This document shows, piece by piece, positions 8,800 through 16,039 of a DNA stretch of 64,000 nt (its first letter is position 1; each line of letters opens with the position of its first letter). This DNA comes from Chloroflexota bacterium (lineage in GTDB: Bacteria > Chloroflexota > Limnocylindria > Limnocylindrales > CSP1-4): positions 1-64,000 of the forward strand of contig CANJLL010000008.1 in NCBI GenBank assembly GCA_947475545.1, given 5' to 3'. Under the pieces are notes generated by a model, which did no database searches, was not told the origin of the DNA, and was given only the letters and a program-made list of their open reading frames with translations. The translations under genes and the position numbers were made by a program.

Positions 8800-10161
8800 C
8801 TACGGCGCCCGCTTGGCGATGTCCTGCATGTACGCGTCGATCTCCGGCAGCGCCCGGAGCATCCGCTCGAAGTAGGCGTTGACCGCCAGCAGGGCCGCGT
8901 CCTGGACTCCAGCCAGGTCCGCGGAGCGTTCGGCGCTGGCCTGGCGGTCGCGGAGGGAGTCGCGCAGCCGGAGGAGGTGCCCCACCATCACGGCTTCGGC
9001 CGGCCCGTCCAGTGCCTGGATCGCCGACATGATGAGCTGGTCCACCTGCGCGACCATCGACTCGGCGGAGAAGTCGTCGCCGCTGCCGGCCGCGTCGTCC
9101 AGGGTCCGAATCAGCGCCGCGATCTGGTAGAGCGCGGTCACCGGCTCGTCGAACAGCTCGCGCAGGTACGCCGCTTCGGCGTAGCGGCCGCTCATCCGGA
9201 AGACGTTGTACATCCGGCGCGCGGCCTTGCCGTAGTTGGGGTCCTTGACCGTGTACTTCCAGACCTCGTGCTCCAGCTGCTCGACGTAGTCGTCGACCGA
9301 GTCCGCCGACAGCTCCTTGACCAACCTGGAGAAGAGCGGGATGGAGTCCGCCTCCAGGTAGACCTCCTGGAAGTAGGGATCCAGGAAGCCGTCGAGCGGG
9401 GTGATGCTCCCGTCGGGCGCCTCCCAGGTCACGTCGAGCATGTTGCTGGCGTTGGCCAGCCGGCCCCGTGCCTTGTCGGCGATGACCCAGTCCAGCTTGC
9501 ACCAGCCCGGGTTGGCCTCGCCCGCGCTCCACGGGACCACGGCGATGGACCCGTCGTCGGCGACGACCTCCATCTGGCCGGCCTGGATCTCCTCCATGGT
9601 CCAGGACATGGGGGCGCCCGCCGAGATCGGCTTGCCGCCCTTCTTCCCGGCGAGGGTGTGCGTCCCGAACTTGACCTCCCAGAGCCGGTGGCCGGGCCCG
9701 GTCGCGGTGGCCAACGCCTTCTCGCGGATCAGGTCCGCCAGGACGTGGCAGCACGCCTCGCGGGTCTCTGCCTTGATGTGGATTCGCTCGAAGAAGTCGC
9801 AGTCGGCGGGAAAGGCCTGGATCTTGCTCTGGGCCGCCGAGCCGGAGATCGAGAGCGCCGTGAGCACCTGGGGCGGCCGGTCCTCGAAGCCGACGATGGG
9901 GGCCATCGAGCGGAAGCGGGCCAGGTCCTGCTGACCGAAGTCGAGCATGCTCACGCGGTGGCCGTAGACGCCCGAATCGACGTCGACGATCAGGTCGCCG
10001 CCCGTGGCCTCGTCGGCCATGGCGCTGACCCAGCGCTCGGCCTCGGACCGGTTGATCTCGATGCCCAGCCGCTGGGCCGACTCGATGACCCGATCGACGG
10101 GATCGCCGGCCTCGGCCGCATCGCCGGTTGCTGGGTTTGCCTGCTCGCGCGGTGACGTCAT
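8800..10161 (-). CDS. Uncharacterised protein with nucleotidyltransferase-like GS...DxD signature
   Basis: 453 residues, not matched to a named family from memory. A Gly107-Ser108 pair followed 12 residues later by Asp120-Cys-Asp122, and a possible third acidic residue in KLDWVIA (Asp224), resemble the nucleotidyltransferase-fold pattern GS-x10-DxD...D. The middle (about 290-345) is rich in aromatic and charged residues around KYTVKDPNYGKAARRMYN, and the C-terminal third is predicted helical. No signal peptide or membrane segment is present. A strong AGGAGG lies 6-7 nt before the ATG. It is first in a minus-strand run with the molybdoenzyme and the ABC importer, so a role in that system is plausible, but the function is unknown. 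Confidence 0.75.
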   Translation of the reverse strand: MTSPREQANPATGDAAEAGDPVDRVIESAQRLGIEINRSEAERWVSAMADEATGGDLIVDVDSGVYGHRVSMLDFGQQDLARFRSMAPIVGFEDRPPQVLTALSISGSAAQSKIQAFPADCDFFERIHIKAETREACCHVLADLIREKALATATGPGHRLWEVKFGTHTLAGKKGGKPISAGAPMSWTMEEIQAGQMEVVADDGSIAVVPWSAGEANPGWCKLDWVIADKARGRLANASNMLDVTWEAPDGSITPLDGFLDPYFQEVYLEADSIPLFSRLVKELSADSVDDYVEQLEHEVWKYTVKDPNYGKAARRMYNVFRMSGRYAEAAYLRELFDEPVTALYQIAALIRTLDDAAGSGDDFSAESMVAQVDQLIMSAIQALDGPAEAVMVGHLLRLRDSLRDRQASAERSADLAGVQDAALLAVNAYFERMLRALPEIDAYMQDIAKRAP

Positions 10162-10260
10162 CGAAACCCTCCTTTTGGGTCCTGATTATCCGCCGCCCGT
10201 GCCCGAACGGGGAGGGGAGGAACTGCGGATTTCGGGATGGCCCACGGCCGCGATGCTGCG

Positions 10261-10266
10261 TACACT
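10261..10266 (+). promoter_or_regulatory. -10 element TACACT, leaderless-type
   Basis: TACACT ends 9 nt before the ATG at 10276, with no ribosome-binding sequence between. It matches the TANNNT box found at the same distance before many other genes here, so transcription probably starts at or next to the ATG. Confidence 0.55.
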
Positions 10267-10275
10267 CCGCGCCAG

Positions 10276-11415
10276 ATGAGCACCCAGCCTCATGCACCCG
10301 GGATCATGATCGCGGCCGTGGCTGCCCTCGCGAGCGCGGGAACCGCCCTCTACCCGCCGAGCTGGGTCAACATCCTCATCGACCGGATCGACCGGATCGA
10401 CCGGATCGAGCGGATCGACCGGATCGACCGGATCGACCGGATCGAGCGGCTCCCGGGCCCGCCCTGGGTGGCGTACGTCGCGGCGCTCGGTCCGTTGGTC
10501 CTGCTCGTCTCATTGCAGGATTGGGTCTCGGGTGCGCCCATCGACGGGATTTGCGCCGACCGGGCCGTCTGGGCATTCGCGCTGATCGGATCACTCTGGC
10601 TGGTCCACCATCTCGACGGGGTGGCCCGCCGTGCCATGCAGGAGTTCGCCGGGACGCTCAATGCCGAGCCCGGTTCGCTCGCTGGGCTGGAGTACGAGCT
10701 GACCGTCATTCCCGCCCGAACAGGCATCATCCTCCTCGTGTTGAGCGCGGTCCGGACGGCGGAGGCATTCGCCTTCCAGCCGGAGTCAGAGGGGATCGTG
10801 GGTCTGGCGCCGGTCATGCTCGGGATCCGATGGGTCTTTGAGGTGATGATGACCTCGCTGATCATGGTGCTGATCTATCACACGATCCGCCAGCTCCGCC
10901 TGGTCGGCCGGATTCACGCCATGGCCCCCGTGATCAGCCTCTTCCGGCCGGCTCCGCTGTACGCGTGCTCGCGCCTGACCTCCCGGACGGCGATTGGGCT
11001 GGTGCTGCTGGTCATCCCCTTCACCGGCAGCCTGGCGCTCGCAGTCTCGGCCTTCGACTACCTCACGATCCTGACGCTGATGGGTCTGATCCTGGGGACC
11101 GCCTCGCTGGCCTTCGGGCTGCCGCTCGTCGGCATGCACCAGCGCATGAACCGGGAGAAGCAGCGGCTCGAGGCCGAGGTGGGCGCCCGGATCGAGGCGC
11201 TCATCGACGACCTGCACGGCTCCCTCGACCGACGTGACCTCTCCGCGGCAGACGGGCAGAACAAGAAGCTGGCCAGACTCGTCACCGAGCGCGACCTGGT
11301 TCGCCGGATGTCCACCTGGCCCTGGCAGGCCGGCACGGCGGGGGCGGTCATGTCGGCGGTGCTCCTGCCGATCGCACTGTGGCTGGTGACGCGCGTGATG
11401 GAGCGGATCCTGTAG
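10276..11415 (+). CDS. Uncharacterised polytopic membrane protein with DRI repeat
   Basis: 379 residues from ATG 10276, not a family I recognise. The first hydrophobic segment (about 9-29) is followed by eight copies of a DRI/ERI tripeptide (36-59), giving a strongly amphipathic stretch, then about six to seven further membrane segments. A charged soluble region (about 287-340; MNREKQRLEAEVGARIEALIDDL) may form a coiled coil, and a final membrane helix ends the protein. An upstream in-frame ATG at 10237 is possible, but the TACACT box next to 10276 favours the shorter form. It is divergent from the nucleotidyltransferase-like gene, 114 bp apart, and the tRNA-Gly lies 55 bp after its stop. Confidence 0.75.
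   Translation: MSTQPHAPGIMIAAVAALASAGTALYPPSWVNILIDRIDRIDRIERIDRIDRIDRIERLPGPPWVAYVAALGPLVLLVSLQDWVSGAPIDGICADRAVWAFALIGSLWLVHHLDGVARRAMQEFAGTLNAEPGSLAGLEYELTVIPARTGIILLVLSAVRTAEAFAFQPESEGIVGLAPVMLGIRWVFEVMMTSLIMVLIYHTIRQLRLVGRIHAMAPVISLFRPAPLYACSRLTSRTAIGLVLLVIPFTGSLALAVSAFDYLTILTLMGLILGTASLAFGLPLVGMHQRMNREKQRLEAEVGARIEALIDDLHGSLDRRDLSAADGQNKKLARLVTERDLVRRMSTWPWQAGTAGAVMSAVLLPIALWLVTRVMERIL
10381..10452 (+). repeat. Eight 9-bp tandem repeats encoding (D/E)RI
   Basis: Eight head-to-tail 9-bp units, GACCGGATC with GAGCGG variants at units 4 and 8, so the array also has a 36-bp higher-order period. It encodes DRI-DRI-DRI-ERI twice (last unit ERL), right after the first membrane helix of the host protein. 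Confidence 0.92.
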
Positions 11416-11423
11416 GTCCGGTC

Positions 11424-11454
11424 TTGGCAGCGACGGGCCGCCTTCGTTTACGAT
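11424..11454 (+). promoter_or_regulatory. Possible tRNA-Gly promoter
   Basis: TTGGCA at 11424-11429 and TACGAT at 11449-11454 with a 19-bp spacer, 16 bp before the tRNA. The spacing is long for a sigma-70 promoter, so this is tentative. Confidence 0.3.
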
Positions 11455-11470
11455 TGACGCGCCCTTCCGA

Positions 11471-11546
11471 GCGGGAGTAGCTCAGTCGGTAGAGCGTCAG
11501 CCTTCCAAGCTGAATGTCGCGGGTTCGAGACCCGTCTCCCGCTCCA
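11471..11546 (+). tRNA. tRNA-Gly (anticodon TCC)
   Basis: A full cloverleaf can be drawn. Acceptor GCGGGAG pairs with CTCCCGC, the D-stem is GCTC/GAGC, the anticodon stem TCAGC/GCTGA has loop CTTCCAA (anticodon TCC), and the T-stem GCGGG/CCCGT has loop TTCGAGA. The discriminator is T and the 3' CCA is encoded. 73 nt plus CCA. Confidence 0.97.
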
Positions 11547-11602
11547 GATATCTTCAAGCGTGGAACCGGGACCGTGCCGTCCTTGGAAAGTGCGCAGTTT
11601 GC

Positions 11603-11818
11603 GTGTCGCCAACCGGGCTTTTGAGCATGGTACGTCAGCCCGAAAGCGGTTGGCTGAGTGCCCTAGCGATGCGTGGATGGCGCAGGGTGAGAGATGTAGG
11701 TAGTCGCCTCACCGCGAGCCTGAACCTAGTCGCAGGCCTTATGACGGTACTCCCCGTTGTGGTGGCAGCCGTTGGTGCCTTGGCGGGGTACGCGTTGGCT
11801 GCCCTCAGCGTGGCCTGA
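11603..11818 (+). CDS. Possible small membrane peptide
   Basis: A 71-codon frame from GTG 11603 (internal ATG at 11627) whose last 35 residues are strongly hydrophobic (LVAGLMTVLPVVVAAVGALAGYALAALSV), enough for one membrane hairpin. No ribosome site or homology is evident. In its favour, a hairpin terminator follows 25 bp after the stop and the stretch between tRNA and the next gene is otherwise empty. It may be spurious. Confidence 0.25.
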   Translation: MSPTGLLSMVRQPESGWLSALAMRGWRRVRDVGSRLTASLNLVAGLMTVLPVVVAAVGALAGYALAALSVA

Positions 11819-11842
11819 TCGTCCCAGGCCCCTGACCCCAGG

Positions 11843-11873
11843 CGCCGCCGCTTTCCACCCGGGAGCGGCGGCG
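11843..11873 (+). terminator. Hairpin terminator
   Basis: Perfect 10-bp GC-rich stem, arms 11843-11852 and 11864-11873, with an 11-nt loop. No T-tract. It separates the tRNA/small-ORF unit from the secreted protein gene. Confidence 0.55.
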
Positions 11874-12005
11874 TCCGCCTGTCCGGCCCTGAACAGCTGC
11901 GTGCCGCGCGCAAGGGGCTGGCATGCGGCGGTCCTGCAGTCCACACTATCCGTGTCCCTGGGCGTCCGCCGGGACCACCGTGAGACCTACACAAGGAGCT
12001 GCGTC

Positions 12006-13334
12006 TTGCGCCTGCGCTCGTTGCGCCTCGCCTGCCTTGCGGTTGCCGCCGTCGCCGTCCTCGTGCTGCCCGTCCGGCCGGACTCGGTGATGGCCGGAAA
12101 GGGCAGTTTTGCGACATGCCCGATCGCACAGGACACGCAGTTCGTCATCTACGGCCAGACGTTCAAGGGCGGGGTGGGCACCAGCAGCCGGAGCTGGATG
12201 GACCACTTCTTCGCCTGGTGGCAGGCCCAGGACGCAGGCGTCCACTACCAGTTCCTGACCGCTACCGACGCACAGGTCTGCACCAACCTCAGGACCAACT
12301 ACCCCAATCTCAAGATGTGGGTCCAGCCCGGTGGCGATGCGTACGACCAGCAGACCGCCCTAGGCGCGGCCGGCAAGGCCAACATCGCCGCCTTCATCGC
12401 CGCCGGCGGCGCCTACTTCGGGGCCTGCGCCGGCGCCTACTACGCCGCCGCGGACTACTGGTGGGAGGGTAAGTACTACGTCCACCCCTACCTGCTGGGC
12501 GCCTATCCCGTGACGCTCGAGGGCGCCATCAGCGCCATCGCCCCCTGGCCGGGCTACGCCCTCACGACCCTCAGCAACGGTCGGCACGCGATCTACTACG
12601 GCGGCCCGACGATCGGCCTGTCCCACACCAGCATCGCCAGTTTGCTGGGCCAGAAGATGGCGTCCTTCGCCGACATCGGTGGCGCCCTCCCCGCCGTCAT
12701 CGCCAGGGGCAAGGTCCTGCTGACGAGCGTCCACCTGGAGGCCTTCGAGAACGACGGAATCACCGGCCTGGCCACGGCCGACCGGGAGGCCAACTATCGC
12801 TATCTCGGCAGCCTGGTCAACCTGGCCGCCGGCACCGCGTTCCTCCCGCCGGGGGCGGACCCCACGCCCTCGCCCAGCCCCACGCCCTCGCCCAGCCCGA
12901 GGCCCGGCGAGGTGTTTGCCGACGGCTTCGAGAACGGCATCGGCGGCTGGATCGTGAACGGCCCCGGCGCGCCCTGGATCGTCGCCACGGTCGAACCCTC
13001 TTCTGGCAGCCGTCACGCCTACGCTCAGCAGCCGGGCGTCAGCACGCCGACCTATCTGGAGCGCGCGATCGACCTGAGCGCCTATGCGGGCGGCACCCTG
13101 AGCTACGACCGCAAGCGGATCGGGCTCGACGGTCCCGACGAGTTCGGGGTCCAGTACTTCGATGGCACCTGGCACGACCTTGAGGCGACCGGCTCGGCGA
13201 GCGCGAACGATGCCACGTACACGAGGATGTCGTTCGGGCTGCCCAAGGTGGCATCGCGGATCCGGTTCCTGTGCATGGCCGGCGCCGTGAGCGAGAAGTG
13301 CGAGGTTGACAACGTGGTGTTGCTGGGCACCTAG
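12006..13334 (+). CDS. Secreted BPL_N / glutamine-amidotransferase-like protein
   Basis: 442 residues from TTG 12006, chosen because AAGGAG precedes it by 8 nt and it directly opens a signal peptide (RLRSLRLACLAVAAVAVLVLPV). Residues about 35-270 resemble the biotin-protein-ligase N-terminal (BPL_N) domain, a class I glutamine-amidotransferase-like fold: VQPGGDAYDQ, then the nucleophile-elbow GAYFGACAGAYYAA with a Cys, and FEGG/HxE-like residues around VHLEAFEN. A Pro/Ser/Thr linker (about 285-300, repeats of TPSPSP) leads to a C-terminal beta-rich domain of about 135 residues, like a carbohydrate-binding jelly roll (FADGFENGIGGWIVNGPGAPW). An exported protein acting on or binding to extracellular polymers is a reasonable guess; the reaction is unknown. 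Confidence 0.8.
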   Translation: MRLRSLRLACLAVAAVAVLVLPVRPDSVMAGKGSFATCPIAQDTQFVIYGQTFKGGVGTSSRSWMDHFFAWWQAQDAGVHYQFLTATDAQVCTNLRTNYPNLKMWVQPGGDAYDQQTALGAAGKANIAAFIAAGGAYFGACAGAYYAAADYWWEGKYYVHPYLLGAYPVTLEGAISAIAPWPGYALTTLSNGRHAIYYGGPTIGLSHTSIASLLGQKMASFADIGGALPAVIARGKVLLTSVHLEAFENDGITGLATADREANYRYLGSLVNLAAGTAFLPPGADPTPSPSPTPSPSPRPGEVFADGFENGIGGWIVNGPGAPWIVATVEPSSGSRHAYAQQPGVSTPTYLERAIDLSAYAGGTLSYDRKRIGLDGPDEFGVQYFDGTWHDLEATGSASANDATYTRMSFGLPKVASRIRFLCMAGAVSEKCEVDNVVLLGT

Positions 13335-13469
13335 CGTGGACGGGGGCCGCTGGGACGGGGTTCCGGTGGACCGCCTGGCCCTTGTCCGTGGGTCCGATAC
13401 TGGGCGTGGGCTCTCGGACCCGCGGGCCCGGCTGCCAGGAGGTGCCGTCATGGACCCTGCCGGGATGCT

Positions 13470-13703
13470 CTAGCTCGATGACACAGGCGAGCCCGGGACC
13501 ACCTCGACACTGATCGCCGAAGGCTGGCAGCCTAGCGCGTACGAGGAGCCGGAGGCCAGGACGACCGTCAGGAGCAGGATGGGCTTGCGGAACTGGTAGA
13601 CGAAGGCGCCCAAGCGGCTGAACATCGGGTCGGCGATTCCTCTCGATTGGCCAGCCGGGGGCGCGCTGGGCGTGGTGGCGCCGCGGACGTGTCGCGGCCC
13701 CAA
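13470..13703 (-). pseudogene. Relic of the 5' end of an MMPL transporter gene
   Basis: The core 13558-13661 matches the 5' end of the intact MMPL gene near 48145, at both protein level (DPMFSR-GAFVY-FRKPILLLTV shared) and DNA level (over 80% by eye across about 100 bp). After that helix, homology stops and the frame runs into unrelated sequence (LGCQPSAIS...), so only about 35 residues of a protein of some 790 remain. The rest of 13335-13724 holds nothing else recognisable. It lies beside the disrupted ATPase gene and the IS element, as expected for rearrangement debris. Confidence 0.7.
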
Positions 13704-13724
13704 GGGTCAGCGGGCCGGGAGGGG

Positions 13725-14563
13725 TCAGCGAACTCCTCCGGCCTCCAGCAAGATGTCCCTGAGCGCTTGGCCCTCCTTGACATGAGGACGTGCCTTGACT
13801 CTGGCTACTGGCCTCTGACCGTCCTGCAGGGTCAGCGAATCCTCAGCAGTCCTGTCGGACTTGCCGTGCCAGACGACGTAGCTCGCCCCGTAATCAGAGC
13901 CGTCAGACAGGGTTCCGGTCCACTGTGCGAGACCGAAGGAGAGCGAGGTTGGCATCGGGCCAAGGTTCGACTTGGTGACCATCAGGACTCGCTTGTTGGC
14001 GTCCCCTGGGTCTTGGGCTACCGCCAGTCCAATTCGTGCCTGTCCGATGATGCCGATGGACCCGCGACCCCGGTAGATGGCCGTACTGGACTCACTCTTG
14101 CGGAGGTGCCTCACCACAAGAATGGTGCATCCGGTCTCTTCAGCCACGTGAGCCAGCGGACTCAGAGCCTGCCTGACATCTTGGTCTGAGTTGGCCTTCA
14201 GGTGACTACCCATGTACGCCATGAGTGGGTCCAAGACTGCCAGCTTGGCACCGGCCAAGAGGATGGCCCGACGGATCGCCGGAATGTCACGCGGCAAGGT
14301 AATGCCAGCGTCGCCAAGGACCATCGTGGCCACTCGGCCAGGGTCTGCACCAGCGGCGTCGAGCCTTGGGCGCAGGGTGTCATTCAGTCCGTCTTCGGCC
14401 GACATGAGCAGCGCCACGCCAGGTGCCCCACCACCGCTGCCATCTGGCATTGCATCCCCGCGACTGATGCGTGCCGCAAGGTCGATGGTGACGGTGCTCT
14501 TGCCGAGACCGGGGTCGCCGTCAAGGATTGCGAGTTTCCCAGCCGGGAGAAATGACGGCTGGT
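13725..14563 (-). pseudogene. RepA-like AAA_25 ATPase, 5' end removed by the IS element
   Basis: The reading frame carries a RecA/RepA-type ATPase domain: Walker A GDPGLGKST right after LPAGKLAIL, a LLMSAEDGLNDT segment, Walker B-like AKLAVLDPLMAYMG, and a C-terminal VVRHLRKS region typical of phage or plasmid RepA-like (AAA_25) helicase/primase-associated ATPases. Homology starts abruptly at the IS end near 14563; codons upstream on this strand belong to the IS, and no N-terminal part is found beyond 15842. About 100-200 residues are therefore missing, and the protein is probably not made. The C-terminus after AEDSLTLQ also looks short. The gene likely came from an integrated phage or plasmid. 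Confidence 0.75.
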
Positions 14564-14596
14564 GTGCCCCGCCTTCCGTGGAGTCCGATAACTGGA
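14564..14596 (+). repeat. IS3 element left inverted repeat
   Basis: 33-bp left end beginning GTGCCCCGCC and ending TAACTGGA. It pairs imperfectly with 15778-15810. Confidence 0.65.
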
Positions 14597-14627
14597 ATGA
14601 TGGCGCTGTCTCACACAGGAGGCAGCC

Positions 14628-14933
14628 ATGGGAAGACGTGGATACCCGCCGGAGTTTCGCCGCCGCGTGCTCGATCTGGTCGCCGCGGGCCGCAAGGTCG
14701 TCGACCTTGCCCGCGACCTTGGGATCAGCGATCAGACGATCTACAGCTGGCGCCGCCAGGAGGCGATCGATCGGGGACTGGTCCCCGGGCTGACATCCGT
14801 CGAGCGCGCCGAGCTGGAGGCGGCCAAGCGGCGCATCCGTGAGCTCGAGGCCGAGCTGGCCATCCATCGCCGGGCCTCGGAGCTGCTCGCGGAGCGCAGC
14901 GACCCAAAAGGCGGTTCGCGGCCATCGAGGTGA
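14628..14933 (+). CDS. IS3-family transposase OrfA (helix-turn-helix)
   Basis: 101 residues with an HTH_Tnp_1 domain: YPPEFRRRVLDLVAAGRK, VDLARDLGISDQTIYSWRRQ (recognition helix), then a leucine-zipper-like helix (VERAELEAAKRRIRELEAEL) used for multimerisation. AGGAGG precedes the ATG by 6 nt. It binds the element's ends and, when fused to OrfB by frameshifting, makes the active transposase. It overlaps orfB in the -1 frame. Confidence 0.92.
   Translation: MGRRGYPPEFRRRVLDLVAAGRKVVDLARDLGISDQTIYSWRRQEAIDRGLVPGLTSVERAELEAAKRRIRELEAELAIHRRASELLAERSDPKGGSRPSR
14903..14909 (+). other. Programmed -1 frameshift heptamer CCCAAAA
   Basis: C-CCA-AAA is in the correct phase of orfA (codons CCA AAA) to slip to CCC AAA. 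Reading on in the -1 frame gives KRRFAAIEVMAAEG and continues into orfB without a stop; this is the usual start of IS3-type OrfB homology. Translation of OrfAB is therefore expected through this site. Confidence 0.75.
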
Positions 14934-15775
14934 TGGCCGCGGAAGGCTGCTCTGTCCTGCTCGCCTGCCGCGTGCTGGCGGTCTCGGAATCGGGCTACTA
15001 CGCCCAGCACGGTCGGCCGCCAGCTGCGCGGGCGATCCGGCACGGGCTCCTGACTGATCTGATCCGCCAGGTCCACCTGGACAGCCGCACTGCGTATGGG
15101 GCCCGGCGCGTGCACGCCGAGCTCACCCTCGGCCAGGGTATCTCGGTCGGTCGCTGTGCCGTCGAGCGGCTCATGCGCCGCGCCGGGATCACCGGGTTGT
15201 CCGGGCGCCCGCGCTTCCGGCGCGTCCCGTACGTGGCGACGGCGGCCGATCTCGTGGAGCGCCGGTTCGGGCGCGCGCAACCGGACCAGCTGTGGGTGAC
15301 CGACATCACCGAGCACCCGACCCGCGAGGGCAAGATCTACTGCGCAGTGGTGCTCGACGTGTTCAGCCGCCGGGTCGTCGGCTGGTCGATCGACGCCTCG
15401 CCGACGGCCGCCCTGGTGACCAGCGCGCTTGGCATGGCGATCGAGGGACGCCGGCCCGACGGGACGGTGATCCACTCCGACCAAGGCACCCAGTTCACGT
15501 CCTGGGCCTTCACCCGCCGGGCCATCGACTCCGGGCTCCTGCCGTCGATGGGCTCGGTCGGGAGCTGCTTTGACAACGCCATGATCGAGTCGTTCTGGAG
15601 CCGGATGCAGGTCGAGCTCCTCGACCAGCAGACCTGGCGCACCCGGGTCGAGCTGGCCAACGCGATCTTCGAGTACCTCGAGATCTTCCACAACCGCCAG
15701 CGCCGTCATTCGAGGTTGGGCATGCTTACCCCGGTCGAGTTCGAGACTCGGCACAAGACCCTGACAGTGGCCTGA
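14930..15775 (+). CDS. IS3-family transposase OrfB (DDE integrase)
   Basis: 281 residues as an independent frame (GTG 14930, overlapping the orfA stop). Contains the HTH_21 region (CRVLAVSESGYY, YGARRVHAEL) and an rve integrase core with all three catalytic acids: Asp in TDITEH, Asp in HSDQGTQF, Glu in NAMIESFW, followed by the conserved K/R-rich C-terminus HNRQRRHSRLGMLTPVEF. It is intact. The natural product is probably the OrfAB frameshift fusion of about 380 residues. Confidence 0.94.
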   Translation: MMAAEGCSVLLACRVLAVSESGYYAQHGRPPAARAIRHGLLTDLIRQVHLDSRTAYGARRVHAELTLGQGISVGRCAVERLMRRAGITGLSGRPRFRRVPYVATAADLVERRFGRAQPDQLWVTDITEHPTREGKIYCAVVLDVFSRRVVGWSIDASPTAALVTSALGMAIEGRRPDGTVIHSDQGTQFTSWAFTRRAIDSGLLPSMGSVGSCFDNAMIESFWSRMQVELLDQQTWRTRVELANAIFEYLEIFHNRQRRHSRLGMLTPVEFETRHKTLTVA

Positions 15776-15777
15776 CG

Positions 15778-15810
15778 TCCAGAAACCAGGCTCCACGAAA
15801 CTCAGGGCAC
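15778..15810 (-). repeat. IS3 element right inverted repeat (inner candidate)
   Basis: Starts 2 bp after the orfB stop. Its reverse complement begins GTGCCCTGAG and ends TTTCTGGA, matching the left end. Confidence 0.6.
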
Positions 15811-15921
15811 CTCAGAGTCTCCACCGAAGTCAGGGCGGTTCAGTGTTCATGGTTCGCTACGGCGGACGCGCCTGACGCAGCCCCGGGCGGCGGACGCGTC
15901 GCTTTCGTCCGCGTTCTCCTC

Positions 15922-15952
15922 GAAGCCCCGCCCGGACCGCCGGCGGGGCTTC
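15922..15952. terminator. Hairpin terminator
   Basis: Perfect 11-bp stem GAAGCCCCGCC (15922-15932) with GGCGGGGCTTC (15942-15952) and a 9-nt loop, between the IS element and the FAH-family gene. No T-tract. Confidence 0.6.
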
Positions 15953-16039
15953 TGGATTGCGGCCGGCCGCGTGGGCCGACGGGACCGATCCATCACCGGC
16001 ACAATCCAGGTCCATCGTCACTTGCTGGAGGCCGGACCC

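Larger units (their letters stand above)
14564..15842 (+). mobile_element. IS3-family insertion sequence
   Basis: About 1.25 kb carrying orfA and orfB. Imperfect 33-bp inverted ends can be aligned at 14564-14596 and 15778-15810 (about 23 of 33 matching, with GTGCCC outermost and a shared TCGTGGAG/CCGTGGAG core). A further end-like segment, 15811-15842, reads outward-in as TGAACCGCCCTGACTTCGGT, which also looks like an IS3-type terminus. The right boundary is therefore either 15810 or 15842. No target-site duplication is visible at either. The element interrupts the RepA-like ATPase gene. Confidence 0.85.

Noticed and set aside
10381..10452. Possible CRISPR or iteron origin array
   Set aside because: 9-bp units abut in frame within a coding region; no spacers, Rep gene or AT-rich unwinding region.
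11547..12005. Genomic-island attachment site at the tRNA-Gly
   Set aside because: No duplicate of the tRNA 3' end was found in the following 5 kb, and no integrase gene is present.
12360..13451. Minus-strand open frame of 363 codons opposite the BPL_N gene
   Set aside because: Composition is Arg/Gly/Ala-rich with no motifs, and the plus strand has a signal peptide and domain structure; an antisense shadow.
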